Positions 33,997 through 56,848 of a stretch of DNA of 64,000 nt are shown here, piece after piece. Within the stretch, counting starts at the first letter, position 1; the number at the start of each line of letters is the position of its first letter. Under the pieces are notes generated by a model. That model worked only from the letters and a program-made list of their open reading frames with translations, searched no databases and was not told the origin of the DNA. The DNA comes from Volvox africanus (Eukaryota > Chlorophyta > Chlorophyceae > Chlamydomonadales > Volvocaceae): positions 1,802,501 to 1,866,500 of the forward strand of contig BSDZ01000103.1 of assembly GCA_030268105.1 (NCBI GenBank). The letters are read 5' to 3'. A program made the translations under genes and the position numbers.

Positions 33997-35557
33997 CTAC
34001 ATGGACATGGAGAACTTGTTGGCCAAGTCTTGACGTGAAAGCAATGCCTTGAACTCATCCATATCCAGCTTATTGTCTCCGTCTCGGTCAAATTCACTGA
34101 GGGGGTGGGAAACACGGAGACGTACCTGGCTGGAAGGGGAGCGTGAGAATTACCACAAGCCATGCGTGTATGCCAGTGAATAGTCTATAATACACAGGGC
34201 ATTCAGCCTGGCCCACACACGCTTCGGGATTTGTTCCCTTCAACCCCACTTTCGTCACGCACCTCATCGTGTTGTGCACGACCTGCGCAGCATGAACAGC
34301 ACACCACGCCAATCCACACAGCACAGCAGAGGGTCATGATGCGGTAGTCTGTAATATGGCAAGGCATGGAATGACCGGCCATTGCACGCACGCAGAATCT
34401 AGAACCGGCACTAGATTCTGCCGGTTGTCGTGTTATTTGTTGTTGGGAGTACCAGAAGCCCAGGCATCCCACCGATCGAACAAACAGGCGTAAACCCTAA
34501 ACCCTAAAACCCTAAACCCACCTGTTCGAGTTGAGCGTCCGGATAGATGTTGCCCAGCAGCGTCTGGAGCACGTTAAAGAGCTCCTCGCTGGATATGAGC
34601 CCATCCTTGTCCTCATCATAAATCCGGAAGGCGACTACACGACATGTGAAGTTGGCCGTATCGTGCACTTAGACGGGATATGATGCACACTTAGTGTGCG
34701 GCGTAACGCGAACGGTCCGTTCAAGTAAATAAGCAGCAAATTCGTCCGTTCAAGGAACGCACGTGTCATCTGCAGCGTGTTTTTGACGGTAGCGTAACCG
34801 GAACCCATGCGCCCGCAGTCCAAACCGAATGCACTTGAGCCCGGTCTGCAATCACATCAGAACGCATGAAACTGGTTGTGAGGGGAGGCCCGTGACCCTT
34901 ACACTTGTACTGCTCCTCCTCGACATCCAGCTGTCCGAAGTACTCCAGCGCCTGGCCATAAAGGTTGAGGAGGAGCGGTTTGCGGTGAGGCGTGGTGAGA
35001 CAAGCCCGTGTGGTGGGACAGGCCCAGGCCCGTCACAATGTAAGGCGGAAACACAGCAGTGCTCGCTTTCCCCCGACCGGCCCTCTCCTACCTCTTTCCA
35101 TGCTGTTAATACCTGCTTTGGTTCAGCTTGGTTGTGGAATCCCCGCACCCTGCAAGGGACGTATTCCAGGCCAGCCTCAGCCCCCATAACACCCACCCAC
35201 CCACCCACCGAGAAGCATAACCCTAAAGCACCCGAGGAGTTGTGGTAGAATGATGCTCGGTAAATGCGTGTCTGTGACCTTTAGGGTCAGGATCGCCCCG
35301 AAACCACAAGCCTGAGTGTTGCATCCCATACCTACTCGTGTAAACTCTTCCAGGCTTAGCGTCCCGTCTCCTGACTCATCAAATAGCTTAAAAATCCGCG
35401 GGATAAATGGGTTACCTCCAAGCTCGACCATGGACTCGAACGCGGATATGCTAACCTTTCCCGAACTATTTGCTAAGCGATTAAAACGGCGCTGAAGTCG
35501 TTCTATGTCTTTCTTGGTAAGCCGACCGCCTAGGATTTTACCAGGCTGGTTACCCAT
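33997..35557 (-). CDS. Calcineurin B-like EF-hand regulatory subunit
   Basis: Calcineurin B is the Ca2+-binding, myristoylated regulatory subunit of a protein phosphatase. Five exons join in frame: 35557-35336, 34951-34903, 34634-34522, 34282-34263 and 34096-33997. The product has 167 residues (human about 170) and begins MGN, as for N-myristoylation. The second, third and fourth EF loops are clear ([36 protein letters not shown]). The first ([12 protein letters not shown]) lacks the acidic residue at position 1 and probably does not bind Ca2+. In the fourth, the usual Gly at position 6 is Asn. [20 protein letters not shown] bridges the halves. The third intron opens directly with telomere-type repeats. 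A plant-like CBL sensor is possible, but length and spacing favour calcineurin B. Confidence 0.87.
34490..34519 (-). repeat. Interstitial telomere-type repeat at a 5' splice site
   Basis: On the minus strand the intron after exon 34634-34522 begins GTGGG, then TTTAGGG, TTTTAGGG, TTTAGGG and a partial TTTA. The units mix the 7- and 8-base telomere repeats known from green algae. Confidence 0.8.
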
Positions 35558-37904
35558 TTTTTCCTGCACCTAAAAGTAATTTAACACAGCATTCCTTATG
35601 CAGTATTGTATTACGATGGACAGATATGTGATTGCAAAGAACTGAGGTGAAATTTAGCAGCAGCGATCGTGCATAAAATCTTGCTTAGCAGGCTATTATA
35701 CAGGTAGGCAACGTGTTTTGGTAATAATTCATTTCGCGACAGTAATATGATTCGCGCTTGGGTTTCAGCGCGCCACCGCGGGTGCTTCCAGTGCAACCAC
35801 CGTATGTGATAACTGCCAACGGATCTTCTTCCCGCGACAGTCGAAATCTCTCAAGGTCTTAACCTGCCTTGTTACCCACCTGCAGACTCCAAACCCCGTG
35901 CGCCCCTACTTCTTTACGATTTGTGTGCACTTGGTCAGAGCGCGAGGCTCTTTTACTTTATGTACCTGGGCTTGCCCCTTCGGTCGCCTTTCGTTGATCC
36001 GAAAGGCGTTCCCTACCCGGGATGAAGTGTGGGGCCCCCACTGATATTAGGCGTACTGCTGTTACTGCTGTCGTGCTGTGCTGCGCTGCTGGCGGCGTTC
36101 CCCAACGTATCTCCCGTACTTTCATCAAAGCCCACCAGTACCTATCAGTGCATTAACCCATTGCACACTTTCCCAGTCGAGGCGAGCGATGGGTGCAGCC
36201 CCTCTCCGCTTCAAATTACACACGGCACAACCCCCCCCTTCCCAGTGGGTTGGTTCAAGCTGCTTCACAGCTGGAGTTCCAGCTGACATCTGCGTTCCTC
36301 TGCACTCAGGCTCACCCTCTGCTGCATAATCGTTGCTAATAAGAACACAAGGAAAGGATCGCAACGCTGGACTCGGCATCACGACATAGTAAATTCGTAA
36401 AAATCGTACACAATATGTGCGGTACCGTCAAAAGTATGACGAGAACCGCGTCATGCCGTGACATTTTTACGGCCAGGCGTGTGGCAACTTCCCCCATACG
36501 GCGCCGGCCCTCTCCACACAGCATGCAGCCAGCAAGATGACTTCTTTGTCAGTCGGACCGCACGCTTTCGGCCATCATGGTGGAGATAGCCCGAGCTAGG
36601 GAGACGTTACTCCCACATTCACGCGGCGCATTCCTCATGTCTTTTTCAGCGAGGAGGGGGGGGACTATTCCTTCTTATTAAAAAAATAAAAAGAACCGTG
36701 AGGGCGGGCGAGAGGGAAACAACCATTCGTTTGGCGCGCTCAGTCTTGTCACGTAGGAAATGATGCGACGACAACATTATAACCGCACATTATGCCGTAC
36801 AAGCATCAGCAGTTTTCGAGCCGCCCGTATGAGGTTCTAGTCAGAGAGCAGAAGGCAGCTGCTGGGGGTTCAGAGCTGTAGATCGAGCCTACCGAAGGCG
36901 TAGGTATAATGCGCGCACGCGCGCGAGTATGCTTCATGCCCTTGTAGTAGTCCTGATGCCTCCAAGCGGTATGTGCACCCCACCCGCCTCGCAGCCTCGC
37001 AGGGCTACGATTTAACGGAGACCCTGACTACCTATCTCTTCAGTACAAGCGTAACGTAAACCTAAGTCCTAATTACGCACAGCTATTACGTACTTATATG
37101 GTATGTGTCTAAACAACGGCTAGCTGGCAGCTATGATGGCGGCCAGGACGTCAACGACCGCCGGTGGCAGCGGTACCGATGTCCTGGTCGTAGGGAGGGA
37201 AGAAAAAGACAAGTTTCCTAGGACTACGAAACACACACATATACATCCCCATCCCCATCCCCATCCCCACATACACATCCCCGGACACATACAAACATAC
37301 GCAATGCACACGGTGCAAAAAGCCACAATGCCGCTGAGTGCCAATGTGCCACCATATGAACAGGTCATATACGGCATGTGCTAGTGGCGTTCTTCATAGG
37401 CATCCCTCCGCTCCCTTCATCCTGAGCTTCATGTAGCTCCCCTTGTCTCCCTTTTTCTCATGGCCATTGCGTGTGGAGCTATTCTGTCTTAAACCCCCAA
37501 CATACAGACAGACGTACACACAAACACACGTACATGAACACAAACACATGCATGCATATGATGCCTTTTCCTCGAACCGGAACTCGACACATGCAAGGAT
37601 CCACGTCTATATTTACATCATTAAATCATCACACATTCATCATCATCATCACACATTCTTTTACTCGCATCGATGTCGTAAGCAGACGGCAGAATGGCGA
37701 GAGGGGGGGCGGGAAAACCAGGGTCCGCTGCTTCTTGTAACATTCTTAAAAAAAACAGAACTTCACGCAATATTGACCCTTCTCACGTTTTAGCGAACGC
37801 TGTGCATGACTGCCTGCCATGCCTGCCTAACACAACCTATGCATTACACGGATGCTATGCCGTACACGGATGCTTAACGCAGTACACAGATGCACCCGGT
37901 AGGC
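35558..37904. other. Intergenic; one possible micro-ORF
   Basis: About 2.3 kb between the calcineurin B 5' end and the PGAP1 3' end. A plus-strand ATG at 36023 opens 44 codons with a hydrophobic stretch (TAVTAVVLCCAAGG) and stops near 36157; nothing identifies it. A CCCCAT repeat lies at about 37246-37270. Minus-strand TGTAA for PGAP1 is at 37848-37844. No other gene was recognised. Confidence 0.4.
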
Positions 37905-47633
<9,729 letters not shown>

Positions 47634-49458
47634 ATCTGAGATCCTATGGAATTCATTCAATTCGTTGAAGAAATGTTGCGGTTGTCGCGGTGCTTATTAA
47701 GGCCGCATCGATCTGAACAGTTATGGACGTTGTCTGAAATTTAACCCCTAAATAGCTTATGACATCATATGCATCACAGATGCTTCAATCGTGTCAAAAT
47801 GTAGCCATGAGAAATGCATTAAAAGTTAAACTTGACGGCATTACCCTGAGAAGTAGATACAGGTACACATTGAAATTGATTGTAGAAAATAAAAATCATT
47901 ACCCAAATGCTGAATTTTATGGAAGACATAAGTATTGCTCTCTTCGCTTTAACACGGGCCCTTGCAGTTGGATTATACGGCAGTTTGGGGAGTACAACCG
48001 CCGCCTTCCCTGCATGCGAAGATGCGATGTAGTTGAACTTTGCCATCATACCTATTATATCTTTTACGATTGTGAATCAAGAACCTCCTGAATTATTCAT
48101 TAGCTTTTGCGTACATAGCATGGTTATCGCTCTGAGGCGCCAGCCCCTGGGCACACTCGCATGATGCTTTTGAGCTGATCGCCACCCAGAGTGCTTTTCG
48201 GTGCATTGATGTATGTCCACCTGCGTTAATTGGGTCTACGCAGAACGACGCCCTATTCAATAAGATCATGGGAAGGGTACTCCTGAATTACCCCTGTCGG
48301 TATTGAACGACTTTGGGATTCGAGGGACTGCGATATGTAATCCTGAAACAAATATTATAAAAAATAAACAATATATGAGTGATTATCTTAAAAAATCACA
48401 AATAAAAAACACAGAGGTACCGGCTCAGACCAGTACGGCCCTTTTATATGGCTTGCATAAAATCGACATAGGTGGGCATACTTGTCCTCTAGTAGGCTTA
48501 GCTCTGCTCCGCCTAAGATTGCGTAAAAGAGGACCGAAAGCATATAAAGCTCCTAGAGCTGTATAAGACGCGTATCATCGTCAGACTCGTATCATAGTCC
48601 ATTGCTCAGGGATCCTGGAAGCGACCCGGCGGGAAAACGATGAAAAGTTGAGGACGGGTGCGACGGCGCCTCGGTGATAGCCAATCAGGGTCAAACTTAA
48701 CATAAAAGGGAACGCATTCATCATTTCCGGAGACGGATTCCCTGCCGCGTTTATTTTTTCCAGCCATCATGACGGATCATGCGCGAAATGTGCCGAAGTT
48801 ATTCAGCGCGCAATCCCGATGTCCCTGGTTATGCCAACGCAAGCCTCTCGGCATTGTACTCTCTAGGCCCTGGCCGCTCCAGAGTTTTCGTGAGGCTTTT
48901 CGCCAGCAGAGCCTTCTTTAGATGGGATACACAGCATGAGAGATTCTGGAATATCAGCATTTGATCAAACTTATGATGATGCGGCCTTGCATTAGATAGG
49001 AAGGCGAGTTCGTTGGGCGTAAGGCCCTTGGTGAGTCAGTTGTACAGATATCGCACCTTAGCCTTTTATTTGTTCAGAATTTGCCCACCCTCCCGTCTCT
49101 TGTTGTGTCGCCCGTGGAGTTGCTGGCTTCTTTATCTCGGTTCGGTAGTCCTAGGGTCCCCATCCCGGGGCTGGTTTAGCGCAATATATCTTGTTAAAGA
49201 AATGAAAAACTTATATTCGACCGTGATCACCAAACGAAACCAAAGCCTCGGCTCTGGAGGAAAAGGCATACGGGCGATGAAATACGGTTAGATACGACAT
49301 TGGCACATAACACATGCGTTTCTGCAACACCGTAGCTGCACGACTTCAATAACTGTCGTCAACTATCGGATTATTTAGCAAAGCCCGGTAATTTAAGTGC
49401 GAGGTATAACAAAGCAAAGTTCTTTGTGCGAGTGGGCGAAAGCCCAGTCGTTGAAGCC
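47634..49458. promoter_or_regulatory. Divergent region between PGAP1 and COPE
   Basis: About 1.8 kb between the start codons of two genes of the early secretory pathway. Two AT-rich open frames (47759-48091, 48303-48566) have no recognisable character. A GGCGGGAAA sequence near 48628 resembles an E2F site but is isolated. No RNA gene is seen. Confidence 0.4.
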
Positions 49459-52400
49459 ATGGCGGACCTACTTTTTAATGTGCGGAATTCCTTTTACCTT
49501 GGAGCTTACAATACTGTGATTAACGAGGCAGCTGACCTGGAGTTGTCAGAAGCAGAGGCGATTGAGCGGGACTGCTTTGTTTACCGCTCCTACATTGCGT
49601 TGGGAAGCTACGATGTAAGGCATCTCTAAATTCATATATTTTGTGCTTTGATGCTACATCAAGGAAATTTCAGTCGACTCCTCCCTGCTTGCTTGCAGTT
49701 GGTGATCAGCGAAATTCGGGACTCAGCGGCGACGGGACTGCTTGCAGTGAAACTGCTGGCACAGTACCTCTCTGGGCGCAAGTCAAAGGCAAGCCACTCG
49801 GCAGTTGCTCAGTTACCTGATGCTGAGTGCCCCTTCCTTATACCACATTGCTTCTGCCATGCACAGGAGGATGTCTTTGCAATACTTCAAGATTGGTTAT
49901 CGGACTCGGCGTGCAACAGGAACACGACGGTGCTATTGGTAGCAGGCATGATCCACGCTCGAGAAGGGAATTACCCTGAGGCGCTGAAGTGCTGCCATGG
50001 GAGCACAAACCTCGAAATGTAAGGAAAGAGGAACCAGTGCGTCTGTCGCAGTTTTTTGACGTATACGACTTCGCATCTTGTGCTGTTGCAGGCAAGCTCT
50101 CTGCGTTCAGGTGTACCTAAAAATGGACCGGCCAGATAAAGCGGAGCAGCAAGTTAAGGTGAGACTGATTGGGATGGGGTACTGAGTTAGGCGAACCACT
50201 AGAATGGCAACTGTGATGTAACGTTATGCTGCTCCTGCCGTGCTTCAGACTATGTCCGGCATTGATGACGATGCAACGCTGACGCAGCTGGCCACCGCGT
50301 GGGTTGGGCAGGCATTGGTAAGTGGGTCATGCGGGTGCACTCGGCAACGTGGCGCATATGTCAGGTCAGAGCTGCTTACTAGGAAGGTGAAAAGAGGGCA
50401 GGCAAGAGTAATGGCGGAAGATTCATCACGGGAGTTGTATAGCGTCGGGGCTTGTGACGGAGGTCCCTCCTAAAGGGACAGCTTAATTCCTTTAACATTA
50501 TGATTTCCTTCGTCACCGATGTTGGGTATGTCTTGGAGGTCGGGGAGCCTTCTGCAAACACGACTCCACAATTATGCGGAGGAACGGGCTGGACAATTTC
50601 CACATCCCCGTATTCGTGCTCGGTTCTCCCACGAGAGCCCCCTCTTTGCCAAGTTCCAGCGGCGATGATGCTGGTGTGCATTATTTCCTGAAATGAAGGA
50701 TTTTCGCGCCAGACAATGCTCAGCGTCAGAAGAAAGCCTCTTCTTGTATATATAAATCTCGGCGGCGTATCCCCATTGTGCTATATCCAGTATCGCTTTA
50801 TCCTGATTTACAGGGTGGTACTAAGGTCCAGGAGGCGGCCTACGTCTACCAGGAGCTGGGCGAGAAGTACAACTACACGGTGCGTACGCTCGGACAAATA
50901 GAACATACTAAAAGAGAGCCGCTTCTGCTGTTTTTTTTATTTCTTCTTCTGGCATTTATGGCCCTGCTGCCCTAGACTGCTGGACAGCAGTATGCATATG
51001 ACAGCTGGTTAGCTGTTGTGGAAATGTGCTAATGCACCCCGTGCTTAGGCGGATGACGGGTGAGAGGAAAATGGGTGAGGGGATAGTGGGTGGAAGTCCA
51101 CACGATGGCACTGGCAGACGGCGAGGGAGTTTCCTGGACCGGAGATTGGGTCGTTCCAGGTTTTCCCATGCGAGGGTAGCGTCCCGGGGCCATTTCCTCA
51201 AGCGGTCCTGACGTATTGAGCCGTTGTATGTTGATTGATGACCGAACCAGTCGGGTTAAAGAGAGGGTTCAGTCCTCACAGCTGTCCTGGGAATTCAGCA
51301 CCACCATTCGCAAGCTCCATCCCCCACCGGCAGTCTCGTTGGCCTGTATTTAGTCCACCCCCGGCTATTTAGTCCATCCCAATGCGCGGCTCACCGCAGC
51401 ACTGGCAGCGCTTAAGCTATCACCCCCTTCTGATCGCATCATGTGTTGAATTACGTATGGAAATACACACGTCGTATTACACCCGTCTCCGCGCCTTCAG
51501 GCCGCCCTGTACAACGGCCGCGCGGTATGCTACATGAAGATGGGGCGCTGGGAGGATGCAGACCACGATCTGCAGGAGGCGTTCTCCAAGGACGCCAAGG
51601 ACCCGGACACTTTGACCAACCTTATCACGGTGGGGCTGCACCTCGGCAAGAACGTGGCGCGCTACCAGACGTAAGTTGCCGGTTTCGTGGGTAGGTCAAG
51701 CAGTGCTGGGCGGCGACGGGAATGGACGGTACATAATCGGTTGGGTTGGGCTGGAAGACGATACGGAAGAGTTGAAGGGGGCACCCTAAAAATCGTCTCG
51801 GTGAGAATTGCTTTGATCCGCATTGAATGGGTAGTCCAGGGTTGGGACCGCGTGTGAAATGATGATGACCCAAATGGATCTTTTCCCGGCACATAACTTG
51901 GTTTATGTGAGTCCATCACACGAGATCCTGTGATGCAAGGAATGCAGGTCTAGTGCTCTGCTCGATGAAGTACCAGGTCGGGAGGGGACGCGCGATTTAT
52001 CTTAAGTCAAATTAGTAATTGGGCAAGAGCATACACTTGGGCCCCAAGGTCGCCTTACTGCGGAAGGTTTCTGAATGCTGGGATCCCGCGAGGTGGTGCT
52101 TCCGAAACATACCTTGATCCGAAGTACTGACTCACGAATCCTTAAGGCGATGAAGTTGTTGTGTGTGGGATAGGGGGGTACAGGTTCACCCGTGGCCACT
52201 AACCTGGCAGTCCCTACCTCCCCGGTATTTCGGGGCACCCTCATCCGGTCTCCCATGCCGACTTCTCCGAATTCAGTGCTCTTCCCGGGTTCAGCACCCA
52301 CCACCGGCAGTTATTGTTTAAGGGGGACGTGAATGTGTCATGCCCACCAAAGGAACCTTCAAGGAAGGTGATGTGTGGAGAGAGAATGGGAGTGTGTGGA

Positions 52401-52574
52401 GGCGTACATAACCAGATGTGCGGATGTTTGTCCTTAAGCTTTGTACAATTTTTTTGCTTCTCTTTTTTTACGGTCCGCAGGCAGCTCAGGATGGTGGCAC
52501 CTACCCACCCCAACGTTAAGCGTCTTGAGATAGCAGACGAGGCGTTCACGCGCGCGGCAGCATCCATTGCGTAA
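49459..52574 (+). CDS. Coatomer subunit epsilon
   Basis: COPE is the TPR-like subunit of the COPI coat that carries cargo back from Golgi to ER; it pairs with alpha-COP. Eight exons join in frame: 49459-49614, 49699-49788, 49867-50018, 50092-50158, 50249-50317, 50814-50879, 51501-51670 and 52481-52574, for 287 residues, the usual size. Recognisable blocks are LFNVRNSFYLGAYNTVINEA, LLVAGMIHAREGNYPEALKC, DDDATLTQLATAWVGQAL, GGTKVQEAAYVYQELGEKY and GRAVCYMKMGRWEDADHDLQ. The second intron seems to begin GC (AAG|GCAAGC). Reading through it stays open and would insert 26 residues where plant COPE has none. A TGTAA at 52607-52611, 33 bases after the stop, marks a very short 3' UTR. Confidence 0.95.
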
Positions 52575-53736
52575 TAATGTACGGGAGCGCCTTAATCCAG
52601 TTCCGGTGTAAGAATCCATGCTATCCAAGTTCGTATAAATGCGTCTTCGTTGTAGGGTCAAGTATGCGGTGCTGCGGCCCTCCCGCCATTGGCTTGGTTT
52701 TAAACTGTCGCAGGTAGGGACTGTAAGGCCTGTGATGCTGAAGGCAGTTATCGGTGCTCGGGAGCCACATACCTCTGGTGGCACGGTTTTCGAGCTATAT
52801 CTTCAGCATAGGCATACCCGGCTCGGCTCCTTGTCAAATGAGTTAGGTACCGTTGAACTCTAGCTTCACGAGCGCCGTTAGCTGCCCTAATGCATGGGCT
52901 CTCGTTCGTAGCAAACCGGCGATGACCTTTTGGATCCGACTGTATGTAATAACCAGGGTTTTGATTGTTGAATACTCCATTTGGACCCGTCCATTCTTCA
53001 AGGCGATATCTTCCTCGCGAGGTAGACAGATTAAGCTGTAAATAATTATTAGCTTATTGTTAACTAAAGATTAGATTAGACATACCCCATTGAATTACTT
53101 CTGTTGGGAGGTTATGGCGAGTGCGTTTGTACGGACGATTCCACGCTTCTCGATAAAGTCGACACCCCACCCTCCAAAAACAGAAAATGCCCCTACCGCG
53201 GAAAGTGTGCATCTGCAAAACTTAAGGTGATGTTGACTTCCAAGTCACTTAGCACCCGACCTTCGAAGGGAGATGGTAACGACCTGGGATGCAAGGACTA
53301 ACCACCATCCGCCCTCAAGCACTGCTTAATAACACTTTCACCTTAGAGGGCTATAATGGGCAAAGATAACTAAATCAAAAAGTTTATGATGTTTTATTTA
53401 TGCGTAGGTATAGTATGGGCAGTTGCGGAAGTTAAACCGTCAACCAAGCAAACCGCACATACACAGTCAGCCAAACGACGAAAGGCTGAAGTCCAGTAGA
53501 CAGAAACAATTTCAAAGCAATGATTAATATGGGATATAACTTTTAATATCCTCGACTACACAGTCAATCAGTTTAAGTGGAAGTTTCAGTTCCAGCTGTG
53601 AAAATCTGCGACTTCTACAAACCAACGCTCACGGAATCCACTTTCCCTTAACTTATGAGTTGCTTAAAATTCCTGCTCTGTACTCATTAAAACAAAATAA
53701 TTGTCTTCTTAGAGCTCTGTCCCGTGACCCGGGCTC
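52575..53736. other. No gene recognised
   Basis: AT-richer spacer between COPE and the BTB gene. Short frames only; no domain or repeat of note. Confidence 0.45.
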
Positions 53737-56700
53737 ATGCAAGCCACCGATATCCATGTCAATCGGCACCTTCTTCGGGGCCTCTCAGAGCTATTCAACT
53801 CTCCGCAAGATTCGGATTGCATAATTATTTTCTGTCGTGAGCTTCATGCTGGCAGCGCGGCCGAAGTTACATTCACCGCGAAGCGAAAGGTTGATGACGA
53901 TGCCGCCGTATCGTCGTCCATCGCAACAACCAGCACCACAACGATACGAGAAGTCTTCGGCGACCCTATCCCCGGACATCGCTTCGTCCTGAGGAACGCC
54001 TCCGAGCATTTCAAGACAAAAGTAAGCACTAAGACGGACTAGCTTTCTAATCTCCAAACTTAATTACCTAGTTTAACCTCTCAACTTTTGGTGTCCCAGG
54101 GATATCCGCCTGGACCCGGCCTCACCACGAAATACGGTACACACCTAGGTAGCTTTTTTACTTCAACACGATTTAAATCCCCCCCCTCGCCCTTCCTGCA
54201 ATATTAATTAGCATAAAAGAAATTTGCAAACTACCAGGCAATGAGGACGAACATTGGTTTACACATAACCCAATCCTTCATGCATGTGAGGGAGTGCATG
54301 TTGAGCCCCGCCCACACCGCTCCCACAAACCATGGATCAGCCATGGATCGGCCCCCTTCGCCCGGGGTCCCACATCCATCGGCCTGGCTGTGGTTCGACA
54401 CACTGATGAAACACGAGATAAAGAACTACGAAAAACGAGGAAAATACAGATTTAAAAATGAAATGAAATTATAGGATTACATATAAATTTAAGAATTAGA
54501 AATCAGTTATAAACTTAATTGTAAACCTTATTAAATAATGAAAATATGTAGGATAACGCATGAGTTATAAAAATATATGACATAAAATTCAAAACAAATT
54601 GATGTTTGTCCCGCCCGTATCAGCAGAGAAAACAATTGCATACACTTCATGGCACCTCCGAAACCTTCTTCCATCCCCAATACGCCGCCCTCACTTCCCG
54701 TCTCTGTGTCCTCATGATTCTCACGCACATGGGTCCACGCAGTTAGAACGGTGGTGTGAAACGACAGAACACGTCTACGCGCCGGCACCTTTTCCGTCCA
54801 CCTCCATTATTTCCCTAACACACCCAACACAACTATCACAACCACGCAACAAACGGCAACGGTCATCTGGCACATTACTACCATCTCTACCACCCTCCCC
54901 ACCCTCCCCACCCTCCCCACCATCCCCATCAGCAGCAGCAGTAACAGCAGCACCAGTCGCAACATTTGCGTCGGTAGAAGCACCTACCTTCCCCACCGCT
55001 GCGGCTGCTGCGGGCTCAGTTCTTTTCGAGCCTCCGCAGCTTCTCATCCCGCTGGGCAGCGAAGAGGAGGTGTCCAGCGCCCGTGCGGCCGTACAGTTCG
55101 CATATACAGGCCAGGTGGCTGCAGAAAGCATTCAGGCGGCCCTGGAGATTCGGAGGCAAGGGGCCTATCTTCAGATCCATGGCTGTGCTGCCGCATGTGA
55201 CGAATTCATTAAGGCCCGAATTAATATCGCGGCAGTAGAGAAGGTCATGAAAGCGGCGACAAAAAGGACTTCGACTATTCGCTCTGGTGGTGGTGTTATA
55301 CGTAATGGCAGTGGCAGTGGCAGTGGCAGTGGCAGTGGCGGTGGCAGTGGTAGTGGCAGTAGCAGTGGCAGGATGGTGGTGGCATCGGGAGACGCCCCTG
55401 CCCTCAGGTCCATCCCGGTAGGCAACAATAATGGAGGTGGTGAAAGTGGAAGTGACGGAAGCGGGACTTCCGAAGGGGATAGCGGGATCCAGGCAGCCTT
55501 TGAGTTGTACAGGTGCGAGGCCCTTTGGCCCTCTGACACGGAAACAGAGCCCAGCTTCGCACCCGTGCTGGCCTGCGCCGGTTCAGCCCTCGTGGCCTAC
55601 TTCGATAGCGCTCCAGGGATTCTTAACGACACCGTCCGCATCACGCAGCTCCTTTCCCTACCCGCCGTCGCACTGGAATGGCTGCTGCAATCCGATGACT
55701 TCGCCACCGACTGCGAGTCCAGCGTGCTCCTGCTCCTCTCAACTTGGATGAAAGAAAACTTCCAGAGTACGGATGAGATAAGTCGAAAACGGCTTTGCCG
55801 TACAGTACGACTCGCCCAGCTGAGCCGTTCGTACGCCAGCATGATCGTACCGATTCTTGCAGCTGACCATGAGAGAAGTCCTGACCAACCCGCCGGATGG
55901 TTTTCGGTTGATCTTACCGCCGCGCTGTTCACTGCCAGCCTTATCAACGCCCCGGAAGTTGAACGGCTCAAGCTGCTGACCATGGCCGTTGACCAGGACA
56001 ACGCCATTGCCAAATCCGAGCCAGCTGCAGCTGCAGCTGTTTCATGTAGTTCAAATTTAAGTTTGTATTTGAATTTGTTTAAGTTCTATCCGCGGCAGCA
56101 ATGCTTACCCCCGTCAGGGCTGGACGTCCCCTGGTTCATAACCCAGCAGGACCTGCAAGCAGCGTTGGCGCGTCTTCAGCCAGGCAAAACCACGAAGGTA
56201 GCCTGCACGTTCCAGACAGGATGCGGCAGTAGCAGCAGCAGCAACAGTATCAGCGGCGGCGGAAGCGGCGGTGTCTCTGTGGGTGGTGCCGGTGGCAGTA
56301 GCATCCTCGCTGCTGGCGGCTTCCATTGGTCTCTTTCATTAAAGCTGCATTCCGGCCCGCGTCCGTCCGCGGGTTTGTTCGTGCGATGTAAGCTGCCCCC
56401 CGCCATCATGGTGGCGGGCTCCCGACTGGAGGAGCCGACGGCGGTTCGAATGGTGGTACGGTACGACGCAGACTTTGTTGTCCATCGATGGCGAGATGGT
56501 GTACGGCAAGACATCCGGTGTAAATCTAAAACCCAAATAATTGTGACCGGCTTGTACAGGGGCTGGACCAGTGCTCTGCCTATCAAAGTGCCACCACCAC
56601 AACAACAGCCGCAGCTACAGCCACAACTGCAGCAGCGGCTTGCTCGGGGGGGTGTTGCTGGCCGCGATGGCGGCAGTGAACGACGAGCTTCTGGTGTTGG

Positions 56701-56848
56701 CAGGGTCGACAGCAGCAGCCGAGGTGGAAGCGGAAGCGGAAGTAGCAGCAGTAGTAGTGTGGACTCATTGCTGGTGGCCTGGTCAGAGTACTTGAAGGGG
56801 GAGAGGATTCATGGGGTTATGAGGTTGCGGCGGCCGTCCGCACGGTGA
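53737..56848 (+). CDS. BTB-BACK domain protein
   Basis: Such proteins are usually substrate adaptors of cullin-3 ubiquitin ligases. Two exons, 53737-54021 and 54743-56848, join in frame (HFKTK|LERWCE) to give 796 residues. The BTB fold starts in exon 1 (LSELFNSPQDSDCIIIF; PIPGHRFVLRNASEHF) and ends in exon 2 (ARAAVQFAYTGQVAAESIQA), with a Ser/Pro-rich insertion between. A Gly/Ser linker built on GGCAGT repeats (55309-55372) follows. A BACK-like helical region lies at residues about 400-470 (LPAVALEWLLQSDDFATDCE; VRLAQLSRSYASMIV). The C-terminal third is probably a beta domain (FHWSLSLKLHSGPRPSAGLF) with poly-Ser and poly-Gln stretches. The target substrate cannot be named. Confidence 0.85.
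55309..55372. repeat. GGCAGT coding microsatellite
   Basis: About ten hexamer units coding Gly-Ser inside the BTB-BACK gene, making a flexible linker. Confidence 0.8.
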
